Source of the DNA: Peterkaempfera podocarpi
GTDB taxonomy: Bacteria; Actinomycetota; Actinomycetes; Streptomycetales; Streptomycetaceae
Assembly (NCBI RefSeq): GCF_042466665.1
Contig: NZ_CP162102.1
Span: 1,054,001 to 1,118,000 of the forward strand
Length of the DNA: 64,000 bases
Direction: 5' to 3'
The notes below the pieces were generated by a model. It made no database searches. It was not told the DNA's origin and was given only the letters and a program-made list of their open reading frames with translations. Made by a program: the position numbers and the translations under genes. Position 1 is the first letter of the stretch. The number at the start of each line of letters is the position of its first letter. Shown piece after piece: positions 42,864 through 51,592 of the stretch.

Positions 42864-45800
42864 GCGCAGGGTGGTGCGGATGCGGGTGGTGAGTTTGATG
42901 GCGAGGAGGGAGTGTCCGCCCAGGTCGAAGAAGTTGTCGTCGAGTCCGACGCGGTCCAGGCCGAGGGTTTCGGCGAAGAGCCGGCAGAGTGTCTGCTCCA
43001 GGGGTGTCTGGGGGGCCGGTAGGCGGTGCCGACGGTGTACGTGGGGGCGGGCAGGGCCTTGCGGTCGAGCTTGCCGTTGGGGGTGAGCGGGATCCCGTCG
43101 ATGGTCACAAAGGCGGCGGGGATCATGTAGGAGGGCAGCTGCCGGGCCAGCGGGCCGGTGTCGGGCGTCTGCCCGGGGACCGGGACCAGATAGCCGACCA
43201 GGCGCTTGTCACCGGGCTGCTCCTCGCGGACGGTGACCAGGGCCTGGGCCACGCCGGGGCACTGGGCCAGCGCGGCCTCCACCTCGCCCGGCTCGATCCG
43301 GAAGCCGCGGATCTTGACCTGGCCGTCGATCCGGCCGACGAAGTCCAGGCAGCCGTCCTGGCGCCAGCGGGCCAGGTCACCCGTGCGGTACATCCGCCCG
43401 CCCGCCGGCCCGTGCGGGTCGGGCAGAAACGCCCCGGCGGTCAGGCCCGGACGGCCCAGATACCCGCGGGCCACCCCGGTACCGGCCAGATACAACTCAC
43501 CGGCCACCCCCGGCGCCACCGGACGCAGCCGCCCGTCCAGCACATACGCCCGCACATCATCCATCGGCCGACCGATCGGCACGGTGCTCTCGGGCCGGTA
43601 AGGGGCCTCGATGAGCAGTTGGGTGTTCATGACCGTGGTCTCGGTCGGGCCGTAGATGTTTCGCACGACGGTGTCGGGAGAGGCCGCCAGCAGGCGGGCC
43701 ACCGCATGCGGTGAGACGACGTCCCCGCCGGTCAGCACCTCGCGCAGGCCGGTGAACGCCTCGGGCTCCTCCTCCGCCAGGGTCCGGAACAGACCTGCGG
43801 TGATCATGCTGGTGGTCACTCCGTACTGCGCGATGAGCCGCTGCAGGGTCGCGGCGTCCAGTTCGCCGGGCGGGGCCACGACGATCCGGCCGCCGGTCAC
43901 CAACGGCACCCACAGCTCGTACACCGAGACGTCGAAGGAGACCGGCGACTGCAGCAGGAAACGCTGGTCGCCACGATCGGCCCAGGTGCGGTCGAGGACG
44001 AAGGAGGCCAGCGCCCGGTGGCTGATCCCGATCCCCTTGGGCCGCCCCGTGGACCCGGACGTGAACATCACATACGCCAACTGGTCCGCCAGCACCCGCG
44101 GAACACCGCACTCCAGCCCGGCCCCCGCCAGCGTCACCGCCTCGTCCACCTCCACCACCGACACACCCGCCGGCAGCAACCCGTGCACCTCATGCCCCGC
44201 AAACGAGGCATCCGTCAGCAACAACCGCGCCCCGGTCTCCGCCAGCACCACCGCCATCCGCTCCCCCGGCGAACCCGGATGCAACGGCACATACGCACCC
44301 CCCGCCTTCAGCACCGCCAGCAGCGACACCACCAGCTCCAACGACCGCTGCTGCAGCACCCCCACCGGACTCTCCGCCACCACACCCGACGCCACCAGCA
44401 ACCCCGCCAGCACATCACTGCGCCGATCAAGCTCCCGATACGTCAACTCCCGCCCCTCGAACACCACCGCCACCGCATCCGGAGACCGCACCACCTGCGC
44501 ACGGAACAACTCCGGCAACGACACCGCGGTGTCCACCCCGTCCGCACCGCGGCCGAGGGCCAGCAGTTCCTCCGTCTCCGACGGGCTCATCAGCTCGATC
44601 CGGCTGATCGGCAGTTCAGGCCGCGCCGCCGCGTCGGCGAGCAGCCGCCGCAGTCCCCGGGTGAGCTGTTCGACGACGACGTCGGGCAGGAGCCCTTCCG
44701 GATACTCCACGACAGCCTCGATGCCGTCGGGGCGTCCGTCGGGAGTGTGGGTCTCCGCGAAGGTGAAACTCAGGTCGAACTTGGCCGCACCCCCGCCGGC
44801 CACCGTCACCGGCTCCACCTCGAGCCCCTCCAGCACAAGGTCACCCACCGCATTGTTCTGCAGCGTCAGCGCCACCTGGAACAACGGATGCCGCCCCGAG
44901 GAACGATCCGGATTCACCTCCTCCACCACCCGCTCGAACGGCACATCCTGATGCGCCTGCGCATCCAACGCCACCCCACGCGCCCGCCCCACCAGCCCAC
45001 GGAAACTCGGATCACCCGACACATCCGTCCGCAACACCAACGTGTTCACAAAGAACCCGATCAGATCAGCCAGACCCTCATCCGTCCGACCCGCCACCAC
45101 CGTCCCCAACGGCACATCCACACCCGCACCCGAACGCGACAGCAACGCCGCCACACCCGCCTGCAACACCATGAACAACGTCGCCCGCTCCTGCCGCGCC
45201 AACCCCACCAGACGCCCATGCGTCACCGCATCGACGGAGAAGGCCGACACCACGGCTTCACCTCCGGCCGTCCCCGACGACCGGACTCCGGGCAGGGTCA
45301 GCGACTCCGGCATGCCGGTGAGGGTGTCGCGCCAGAAGGCCAGCTGCCGCCCCGCCACACTCTCCGGATCGGTCTCGTCCCCCAACAGCTCACGCTGCCA
45401 CACCGCATAATCCGCATACTGCACCGGCAACGGCTCCCACCCCGGCACCCCACCCCCACAACGAGCCCCGTACGCCACCGCAAGATCCCGCCCCAACGGA
45501 CCCACCGACCAACCATCACCAGCAATGTGATGCACCACCACCACCAGCACATGGTCATCCACCCCCAACCGGAACAACCGCGCCCGCACCGGCACCTCCA
45601 CCGACAGATCAAACGGCAGACCAACCACCCCACCGATCAACCCCGGCAACTCCACCTCACCGCACTCCACCACCTCCAACCCCGAAACCCCACCAGACCC
45701 CACCGGCAACACCCGCTGCACCGCAACCCCACCCGACTCCACCACCAACGTCCGCAACACCTCATGACGCCCCACCACATCACCCAACGCCGCACCCAAC

Positions 45801-48800
45801 GCCCCCACATCCACACCACCACGCAACCGCAACACAAACGGCAACGTGTAACCCGAACGCCCCTCCCCCAACACCTCCTGAAACCACAACCGCCGCTGCG
45901 CAAACGACAACGGCACATCACCCGACCGCACCCCCGCCACCAGAACCGGACGGGAACGCTCGCGCAGCCCGGCGGCCAGGCCCGCGACGGTCGGCGCCTC
46001 GAAGACCTCCTTGAGCGAGAGCTCCTTCCCGGTCAGCACACGGAGGCGGCTGATCAGCCGGATCGCGAGCAGTGAGTGCCCACCCAGGTCGAAGAAGTCG
46101 TCCTGGACGCCCACCTGTCCCACTCCGAGCAGTTCGGTGAAGGCCTGAGCCACCGACTGCTCGTCCTCGTCGCGGGGCGCCGGACCGGAGCCGGTGTGCA
46201 CCACCTGGGCAGGCTCGGGGAGGGCCCGGACGTCGAGCTTGCCGTGCGCCGTCATCGGCATGGCGTCCAGCCGGGTGAGCGAGGCGGGGACCAGGTACAC
46301 CGGGAGCCGGCTCCGAAGTTCCGCAAGCAGAGCGGCCTCGTCGACCCCGGGCTCGGCCACCGCGTAGGCAGCGAGGACCTGCTCCCCCTCCGGGGTCCGC
46401 CGCGCCACAACGGCCGCACGCCGCACACCGGGCAGCGCCGCCAGCGCGGCCTCGGCCTCTCCGGGCTCCACCCGGACGCCCCGGATCTTGACCTGGTCGT
46501 CCAGGCGGCCGAGGAACTCGACGGTCCCGTCGTCCCGGCGCCGCACCAGGTCGCCGGTGCGGTACATGCGCCGACCCGCCGGCCCGTAGGGGTCGGGCAG
46601 GAATGCGCCCGCGGTACGCCCGGCGCGGCCGAGATAACCGCGCGCCAGACCGGGTCCGGCCAGAAACAGCTCACCTGCCGTCCCCGGCAGCACCGGCTCA
46701 AGCCGGCTGTCCAGCACATAGGCGTGAACATGGGCGAGGGGAAGCCCGAGCGGCACGGAGGCGGTGGTCTCGGGGCGCTGCGCGTCGAGGCGGTGGGTCA
46801 GCACGCCGACCGTCGCCTCGGTGGGACCGTAGTGGTTGGTCACCGAGCACTCCGCAGCGGCCACCAGCTCGTTGGCCCAGCCCGACGGCGAGGCCTCACC
46901 GCCGACGATGAGACTGCGCCTCGGCAGGATCCGCCGGGTCTCCCCGCCCGACTGGAGGGCCCTCAGGTGGGACGGGCTGATCTTCAGGTGGTCGATCGGG
47001 TGCTCCGCGCAGTAGTCGGCGAAGCGGACCCCGTCCAGGGCGATCTCCGGGGGGAGCATGTGCAGGGTGCCGCCGCCGAGCAACGCGGCGTACAGGAAGG
47101 TTCCGCACGAGTCGAACGTCATGGCCTGCACCATCGCGAAGCTGCCCGCAGGGTCGATGTCGGTCGCGGTCACCACGGCGTGGGCGTAGGCGATGACCTG
47201 CTGGTGCTCGACCACGACGCCCTTGGGCCGCCCCGACGACCCGGAGGTGTAGAGCACATACGCCGCGAGTCCGGCGCCCGCCGCCCCCGAGGGCAGCGGC
47301 GGTACCTCCCCCCGGTCCAGCACCGCGGCGTCGGGGGTGGGCTCCTGGTCCGCGACGACCAGGACCGGGCATCCCGGGTCGGCGAGCCGGGACGCCGTGG
47401 CGACCGAGGCGACGCAGGCCACCGGCTGGGCGTCGTCCAGGATGAGTCGGGTCCTGACCGACGGCTGCTCCGGGTCGATGGGAACATAGGCGGCCCCTGC
47501 CTTGAGAATTCCGAGAATCCCCACGACCGTCCCGGGCGAGCGGTCGACCGCGACAGCCACCCGCGCCTCGGCGCGCACCCCGGCCGCGTACAGCCGAAGG
47601 GCCAGCTCTGAGCTGCGCCGGTCGAGCTCGCGGTAGCTGAGGGAACCCTGCGGCCCGCGCACGGCCGTGGCGTCCGGCGTGCGTCGCACCTGCTCGGCGA
47701 AGAGCGCCGGGACCGTCGTCACCGGTTCCGGGCCGAGCACCGGGTTGTGCCCGTACAACTGCTCCTCCCGGCCGGCGGCGGAGAACAGGTCGAACTCCCG
47801 CACCCTGGTCCCGGGTTGCTGTGCCGCCCGGCACAGCACGGCGGCGAAGGCATGGGCGAAGTGGGAAGCCGAGAGGTCCGAGCAGGCACCCTTGTCGTAG
47901 GTGAGGGTGAGGCTCAGCTCCTCCCCACGATCGGAGAGGGTCACGGTCAGGTCGCGCTTGGACATGATCGGGACCGCGTCCGGCAGCGGCAGGAACGACA
48001 GATCCGCATCGCCTTCCGAGGCGGCGTACGCCTCGGTCCGGTCCTCGTCCATCACCAGCATCACCGGGTGCAGCAGCCCGCCGTCCAGGATCCGCTCCTC
48101 CCGCAGGCGGCGTTCGACCGCCGCGAAGGGGACGTCCTGGTGGAGGAGGTCCGACCGGGTCAGGTCCCGGACCCTGAGCAGGAGGTCCTGGAACCGCTCC
48201 GCGGGATCGACCTCGGCCCGCAGCACCAGTGTGTTGACGAAGTAGCCGATGAGTCCCTGGAGCTCGGCACGGTCGCGCCCGCCCACCGGGGTGCCCACGG
48301 CCACGTCGGAGGAGCCGCCCGCCCGGGAGACCAGGCAGTACAGAGCCGCGAGGGCGGCGACGAACACGGTCGTCCCGTGGCGTCGGGCCAGCGCCCGTAC
48401 CGCCGCGGACTCCTGCCGTCCCAGGGGGAGGGACAGCAGGCCCGCGCCCCGGTCGCCGAGTTCCCCCCGCCCACCGGCAGGCGGCGGGAACAGCGGCTGC
48501 TGCCGCAGGCCGGACAGCCGCTCACGCCAGTGGCCGACGCTGCGTGCGAAGGCCGGCAGCTGCTCCTGCTCCTGCTGCCAGACCGCGTAGTCGCCGAACT
48601 GGACCTCCAGGTCGGGCAGGACCGGGCGGCCGTCCGTCAGGAGTGCGCGGTAGAGCGTGCCCACCTCGGCCAGCAGGACCGCGATCGACCAGGCGTCCGC
48701 GACCAGGTGGTGGACGGTCACCGCGAGCACCCTGCGGCGCTCGCCCAGGCGGAGCACCCGCGCCCGCAGCAGCGGGCCGTTCGCGAGGTCGAAGGGGGCC

Positions 48801-49300
48801 GCCGCCTCGGCCGCCAGAGCGAGGCGCACCGCCTCGTCCTGGCCCTCGGCGCCGCGCAGATCGGTTTCCAGCAGATCGGTCTCCGGCAGCTCGAACGCGG
48901 ATCCGTCGCCGACCAGCTGCCCCGGTCGGCCCTCGCCGTCGACGAAGACCGTGGTGCGCAGCGACTCATGACGGGCGATCACCTGGCGGAAGGCCTCGGC
49001 GAGAAGCCGCGTGTCCAGCTCTCCCTCGACGGCGGCGGCCATCGGGATGTTGTACGCGTTCGACTCCGGGTCCAGCTGCTGGGCCAGCCAGAGCTGCTCC
49101 TGGGCGGCGGTGAGCGGGACCAGGACTCCGGTGGCACGCCGTCCGATGCCGCGCGGAGGCACCCGACCGGCGAGGCGCTCGCGCAGCCGGGCTTCCAGCC
49201 GTGCCCGCTGCTCGGGCGAGAGCTGGGCGATACGCTCCGCGGTCGCGCCCTGACGGGCGCTGGCCTGCCGGTCCTGACGAGCTTCGATCGGGGTGCTCAC
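42461..49300 (-). CDS. NRPS-3, upstream part: C-A-T-C-A then frameshifted in the A-T linker
   Basis: The frame begins with GTG 49300 and a basic helical N-terminus (LSPEQRARLEARLRERLAG) that may dock to NRPS-2. Module 1: C (HHLVADAWS), A with pocket D-S-T-K-I-G-H-V-G-K, very close to Asp codes (D-L-T-K-V-G-H-I-G-K), T (DLGGHSLLAIRL). Module 2: C (HHIAGDGWS), A with pocket D-V-Y-M-L-G-I-V-M-K, unassigned. Just after NGKLDRKALP the frame departs from that of the module 3 copy (GTAYRPPRHPW instead of GTAYRAPQTPLEQ) because one C is missing in a G6C3 run, near 43011-43020; the last 185 codons, to 42461, are out of frame. No epimerisation or methyltransferase domain is present. Confidence 0.85.
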   Translation of the reverse strand: MSTPIEARQDRQASARQGATAERIAQLSPEQRARLEARLRERLAGRVPPRGIGRRATGVLVPLTAAQEQLWLAQQLDPESNAYNIPMAAAVEGELDTRLLAEAFRQVIARHESLRTTVFVDGEGRPGQLVGDGSAFELPETDLLETDLRGAEGQDEAVRLALAAEAAAPFDLANGPLLRARVLRLGERRRVLAVTVHHLVADAWSIAVLLAEVGTLYRALLTDGRPVLPDLEVQFGDYAVWQQEQEQLPAFARSVGHWRERLSGLRQQPLFPPPAGGRGELGDRGAGLLSLPLGRQESAAVRALARRHGTTVFVAALAALYCLVSRAGGSSDVAVGTPVGGRDRAELQGLIGYFVNTLVLRAEVDPAERFQDLLLRVRDLTRSDLLHQDVPFAAVERRLREERILDGGLLHPVMLVMDEDRTEAYAASEGDADLSFLPLPDAVPIMSKRDLTVTLSDRGEELSLTLTYDKGACSDLSASHFAHAFAAVLCRAAQQPGTRVREFDLFSAAGREEQLYGHNPVLGPEPVTTVPALFAEQVRRTPDATAVRGPQGSLSYRELDRRSSELALRLYAAGVRAEARVAVAVDRSPGTVVGILGILKAGAAYVPIDPEQPSVRTRLILDDAQPVACVASVATASRLADPGCPVLVVADQEPTPDAAVLDRGEVPPLPSGAAGAGLAAYVLYTSGSSGRPKGVVVEHQQVIAYAHAVVTATDIDPAGSFAMVQAMTFDSCGTFLYAALLGGGTLHMLPPEIALDGVRFADYCAEHPIDHLKISPSHLRALQSGGETRRILPRRSLIVGGEASPSGWANELVAAAECSVTNHYGPTEATVGVLTHRLDAQRPETTASVPLGLPLAHVHAYVLDSRLEPVLPGTAGELFLAGPGLARGYLGRAGRTAGAFLPDPYGPAGRRMYRTGDLVRRRDDGTVEFLGRLDDQVKIRGVRVEPGEAEAALAALPGVRRAAVVARRTPEGEQVLAAYAVAEPGVDEAALLAELRSRLPVYLVPASLTRLDAMPMTAHGKLDVRALPEPAQVVHTGSGPAPRDEDEQSVAQAFTELLGVGQVGVQDDFFDLGGHSLLAIRLISRLRVLTGKELSLKEVFEAPTVAGLAAGLRERSRPVLVAGVRSGDVPLSFAQRRLWFQEVLGEGRSGYTLPFVLRLRGGVDVGALGAALGDVVGRHEVLRTLVVESGGVAVQRVLPVGSGGVSGLEVVECGEVELPGLIGGVVGLPFDLSVEVPVRARLFRLGVDDHVLVVVVHHIAGDGWSVGPLGRDLAVAYGARCGGGVPGWEPLPVQYADYAVWQRELLGDETDPESVAGRQLAFWRDTLTGMPESLTLPGVRSSGTAGGEAVVSAFSVDAVTHGRLVGLARQERATLFMVLQAGVAALLSRSGAGVDVPLGTVVAGRTDEGLADLIGFFVNTLVLRTDVSGDPSFRGLVGRARGVALDAQAHQDVPFERVVEEVNPDRSSGRHPLFQVALTLQNNAVGDLVLEGLEVEPVTVAGGGAAKFDLSFTFAETHTPDGRPDGIEAVVEYPEGLLPDVVVEQLTRGLRRLLADAAARPELPISRIELMSPSETEELLALGRGADGVDTAVSLPELFRAQVVRSPDAVAVVFEGRELTYRELDRRSDVLAGLLVASGVVAESPVGVLQQRSLELVVSLLAVLKAGGAYVPLHPGSPGERMAVVLAETGARLLLTDASFAGHEVHGLLPAGVSVVEVDEAVTLAGAGLECGVPRVLADQLAYVMFTSGSTGRPKGIGISHRALASFVLDRTWADRGDQRFLLQSPVSFDVSVYELWVPLVTGGRIVVAPPGELDAATLQRLIAQYGVTTSMITAGLFRTLAEEEPEAFTGLREVLTGGDVVSPHAVARLLAASPDTVVRNIYGPTETTVMNTQLLIEAPYRPESTVPIGRPMDDVRAYVLDGRLRPVAPGVAGELYLAGTGVARGYLGRPGLTAGAFLPDPHGPAGGRMYRTGDLARWRQDGCLDFVGRIDGQVKIRGFRIEPGEVEAALAQCPGVAQALVTVREEQPGDKRLVGYLVPVPGQTPDTGPLARQLPSYMIPAAFVTIDGIPLTPNGKLDRKALPAPTYTVGTAYRPPRHPWSRHSAGSSPKPSAWTASDSTTTSSTWADTPSSPSNSPPASAPPCAWTSPCAPSSTTPPPPPSPPTSPTPPTGTPVRFWWRGCGRVMCRCRLRSGGCGFRRCWGRGVRVTRCRLCCGCVVVWMWGRWVRRWVMWWGVMRCCGRWWWIRVGLRCSGCCRWGLVRCRGWRWWSAVRWSCRG
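42784..45955 (-). repeat. Upstream copy of a tandemly duplicated NRPS module
   Basis: Partner of 39604-42776. Matching blocks here: 42784-43584 (one base shorter, with a single other substitution noticed), 43980-44521, about 44719-45236 and about 45315-45955. The C-domain halves and the A-domain flanks are almost identical while the A-domain core that forms the pocket differs. Confidence 0.85.
43011..43020 (-). other. Single-base deletion splitting the NRPS-3 gene
   Basis: The homologous position in the downstream copy (39830-39840) reads G6 C3 G2, here G6 C2 G2. The span 38877-49300 is 10,424 bases, one short of a multiple of three. It lies inside a long near-identical repeat, so assembly or sequencing error is a real alternative to mutation. 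Confidence 0.8.
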
Positions 49301-49371
49301 GGGGTGCCTCCGGAGATCTGGGCGGCGCCGCCGGCGCCGGCCCCGGGCGGGGGGTTCGAGGGTGGGGTGGG

Positions 49372-50412
49372 TCAGAAGAGGATGCGGGACTCGGCGCGGT
49401 GCCGGGCGTCCCGGGACCTGCGCAGGTCGCGCACCACGTTGACCCGCTTCAGCCAGCGGTCGGTGCCGTCGAAGCGCGCCTTGAAGGCCTGGCGTCCGTG
49501 GACCGCGCGATAGTTGTCGACGAAGAGCACGTCGCCGGGGGCCAGCGCGGCGCCCGTCAGCTTGGCGTCGACCTCGTCGCAGAAGCGCCGCAGCGCCGCC
49601 GAGGCCTCGGGGTCGGACTGCGCCAGCCGCTCGAGGTCCATGAAGTACGGGTCAAGGCAGAGGTACGGGTCGTGCGGCGCGCCGAAGAGCACCGGGACCG
49701 GGGTCGGTGACTCCCGCATCTCCTTGATCCGCTGGTAGGCGCGGTCGAGCAGCTCCGAAGCGCCGGGCAGCGCGCGGCCGGGGCCGCTGTCCAGCATCTG
49801 CAGGTGGGAGTTGTCCGGCAGGATCTCGTACCGTGCCTGTGCCAGCACCTCGCGGTCCCGGTCCGAGATCTCCAGGTCGGCGATCCCGGCGAAGGTCGTG
49901 GGCACCTGGTCCGGATTGCGCAGGCACAGCAGACCCACGTAGTCGCCGCGGTAGGGGTGGAAGGCGTCCTCGACGTGCCACCAGATGGTCTGCTCGCTTC
50001 CGGTGCCGATCTGCTCCTGCTCGTGTCCCTTGATCGGGAGGACGTCGTGCACCAGGTAGCCGTCCTGCTGGGTGGCCCAGCCGAAGGGGTCGCCGAGGAC
50101 GGCGGAGCAGAGCATCAGATAGAGCTCTTCCCGCAGTGCGGGGGAGACGCCGGAGCGCTGCGACCAGTGCTCGGGGGTGGCGCCGATGGTCTGCTGGGAG
50201 ACGTGGTGGCCGGAGACGACGCACACGGGCGCCGGCTCGATGAGCCGGAAGTCGGCGAGGAAGCGGCGCAGACCGAGGGGCAGCCGGTGGGCCACCACGG
50301 GCAGTTCGCGCAGCAGCTCGGGGTCCTCCACCGAGTGGTAGCGCTGTGTCAGCTCGTCCAGCAGGCCGTCGATCTGATCGGACTCGGTTGTGCTCAGACT
50401 GTGTCGATACAC
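49372..50412 (-). CDS. VioC-like Fe(II)/2-oxoglutarate-dependent arginine beta-hydroxylase
   Basis: A 346-residue oxygenase of the clavaminate synthase-like group that includes VioC and OrfP (L-Arg C3 hydroxylases) and AsnO. Iron ligands: H146 and E148 in WWHVEDAFHPYRGDY, and H305 in DNYRAVHGRQAF; the 2-oxoglutarate Arg is likely in DRWLKRVNV. Next to a capreomycidine-synthase-like gene, the expected product is 3-hydroxy-L-arginine. GTG 50412 follows GAGGCG and gives a length close to VioC (358); the frame can be read up to 50511, but the extra Pro-rich residues look non-coding. Alternative: hydroxylation of another amino acid such as Asn. Confidence 0.85.
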   Translation of the reverse strand: MYRHSLSTTESDQIDGLLDELTQRYHSVEDPELLRELPVVAHRLPLGLRRFLADFRLIEPAPVCVVSGHHVSQQTIGATPEHWSQRSGVSPALREELYLMLCSAVLGDPFGWATQQDGYLVHDVLPIKGHEQEQIGTGSEQTIWWHVEDAFHPYRGDYVGLLCLRNPDQVPTTFAGIADLEISDRDREVLAQARYEILPDNSHLQMLDSGPGRALPGASELLDRAYQRIKEMRESPTPVPVLFGAPHDPYLCLDPYFMDLERLAQSDPEASAALRRFCDEVDAKLTGAALAPGDVLFVDNYRAVHGRQAFKARFDGTDRWLKRVNVVRDLRRSRDARHRAESRILF

Positions 50413-50479
50413 GATTCGCCTCGGCGCGGGAGTACGGGTGGGGAAGGGGTGTGGGGCGGGATCTCGGTGCGGCGGAGAG

Positions 50480-51592
50480 TCAGTGGGAGAGGCCGGACAG
50501 CAGCTCCGCAAGCCGGTCCAGACCGGTGCGCAGCTCCGTTTCCGGCCCGCCGAATCCGATCCGGAGGTGCCGGGGGGCGTCGAAGCAGGAGCCGGGCACG
50601 ACGAGCACCCCGTGCTCCCGCTCGAGGCGCTGCGCCAGGGCCGTGGTGTTGTCCAGGGACTTCACCAGCGGAAAGGCGGTGACCCCGCCACGCGGCGGCT
50701 CCGCCTGGACGAGGCCGTCGTGGGCCTCCAGCCAGTCGAGGAGCAGTGTGCGGTTGGCCTCCGCCTGGGAGAGTTTGGGGCCGAGCAGTTCGGATGCGTG
50801 CTCGACCGCATGCACGGCCACCGCCTCGACCAGGGGGGAGAGTGCAAGGCTCAGGTAGTCGCGCAGTCGCACACAGGCGGCGAGCACCTCCGGAGCGGCC
50901 AGCACCCAGCCGACCCGCAGTCCTGGCAGACCGTAGGCCTTCGACAGGGTCCCGAAGGAGACCGCGCGCTCATAGCGGCACACCGGCTCGGGCAGCGGCG
51001 CAGCGTCGTAGACCAGCTCGCGGAACGCGCCGTCCCAGGCGAGCCAGACTCCGCCCGCGGCGCAGGCCGCCACAATCGACTCCTGCTGCTCGGCGCTGAC
51101 CGTGGCTCCGGTGGGATTGTGCGGAAAGTTCAGGACGACCATGCGGGTGCTTGGTCCGATCAGGGTGAGGAGTTCGTCGAGATTGTCGACCAGCCCCTCC
51201 TTTGTACGGATCTCCCAGCGGACCAGACGGCAGCCGATCTCCGCGGCGATCCGGTCGAGGGCGTGGTACGCGATGGTCGGCACCACCACCTCGTCACCGG
51301 GACGGAGCAGGGCGTGCATGGTCAGGTAGATCGCCTCGCTGGATCCCTGCGTGGCCATCACCTGGTCGGGCTGCACTCCGAATCGTTCGGCCAGGGCCTG
51401 TCGGAGCGGGGCGCTGCCGAGCGAGTGGCTGTCCCGGAAGATGATTCCGCCGAGAGCGGAGGCGTCCTGCCCGGCCAGGCCGAGCACCTCGTCCACGGTG
51501 TAGTTCTCCACACCGCTGCTGCTGATGTCGATCGGGGCTGTGAAGTACCGCTCTCTCAGCCAGTCCTCCAGGGGCGCCGGCGCGATGGTCAT
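50480..51592 (-). CDS. VioD/OrfR-like capreomycidine synthase (PLP enzyme)
   Basis: A 370-residue fold-type I PLP enzyme. The N-terminal ISSSGVENYTVDEV and the region HNPTGATVS resemble VioD and OrfR, which cyclise 3-hydroxy-L-arginine to L-capreomycidine by beta-elimination and re-addition of the guanidine. The PLP lysine is K218 in SFGTLSKAYGLPGLRVGW. ATG 51592 overlaps the NRPS-2 stop (ATGA), and the VioC-like gene follows after 67 bases. The related arginine oxidase/hydroxylase MppP of the enduracididine pathway is the main alternative, but the hydroxylase partner favours capreomycidine. Confidence 0.82.
   Translation of the reverse strand: MTIAPAPLEDWLRERYFTAPIDISSSGVENYTVDEVLGLAGQDASALGGIIFRDSHSLGSAPLRQALAERFGVQPDQVMATQGSSEAIYLTMHALLRPGDEVVVPTIAYHALDRIAAEIGCRLVRWEIRTKEGLVDNLDELLTLIGPSTRMVVLNFPHNPTGATVSAEQQESIVAACAAGGVWLAWDGAFRELVYDAAPLPEPVCRYERAVSFGTLSKAYGLPGLRVGWVLAAPEVLAACVRLRDYLSLALSPLVEAVAVHAVEHASELLGPKLSQAEANRTLLLDWLEAHDGLVQAEPPRGGVTAFPLVKSLDNTTALAQRLEREHGVLVVPGSCFDAPRHLRIGFGGPETELRTGLDRLAELLSGLSH

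Noticed and set aside
49372..51592. Enduracididine pathway (MppP/MppQ/MppR-like)
   Set aside because: The oxygenase is of the VioC type and no MppQ or MppR homologue is present; kept only as an alternative for the PLP enzyme.
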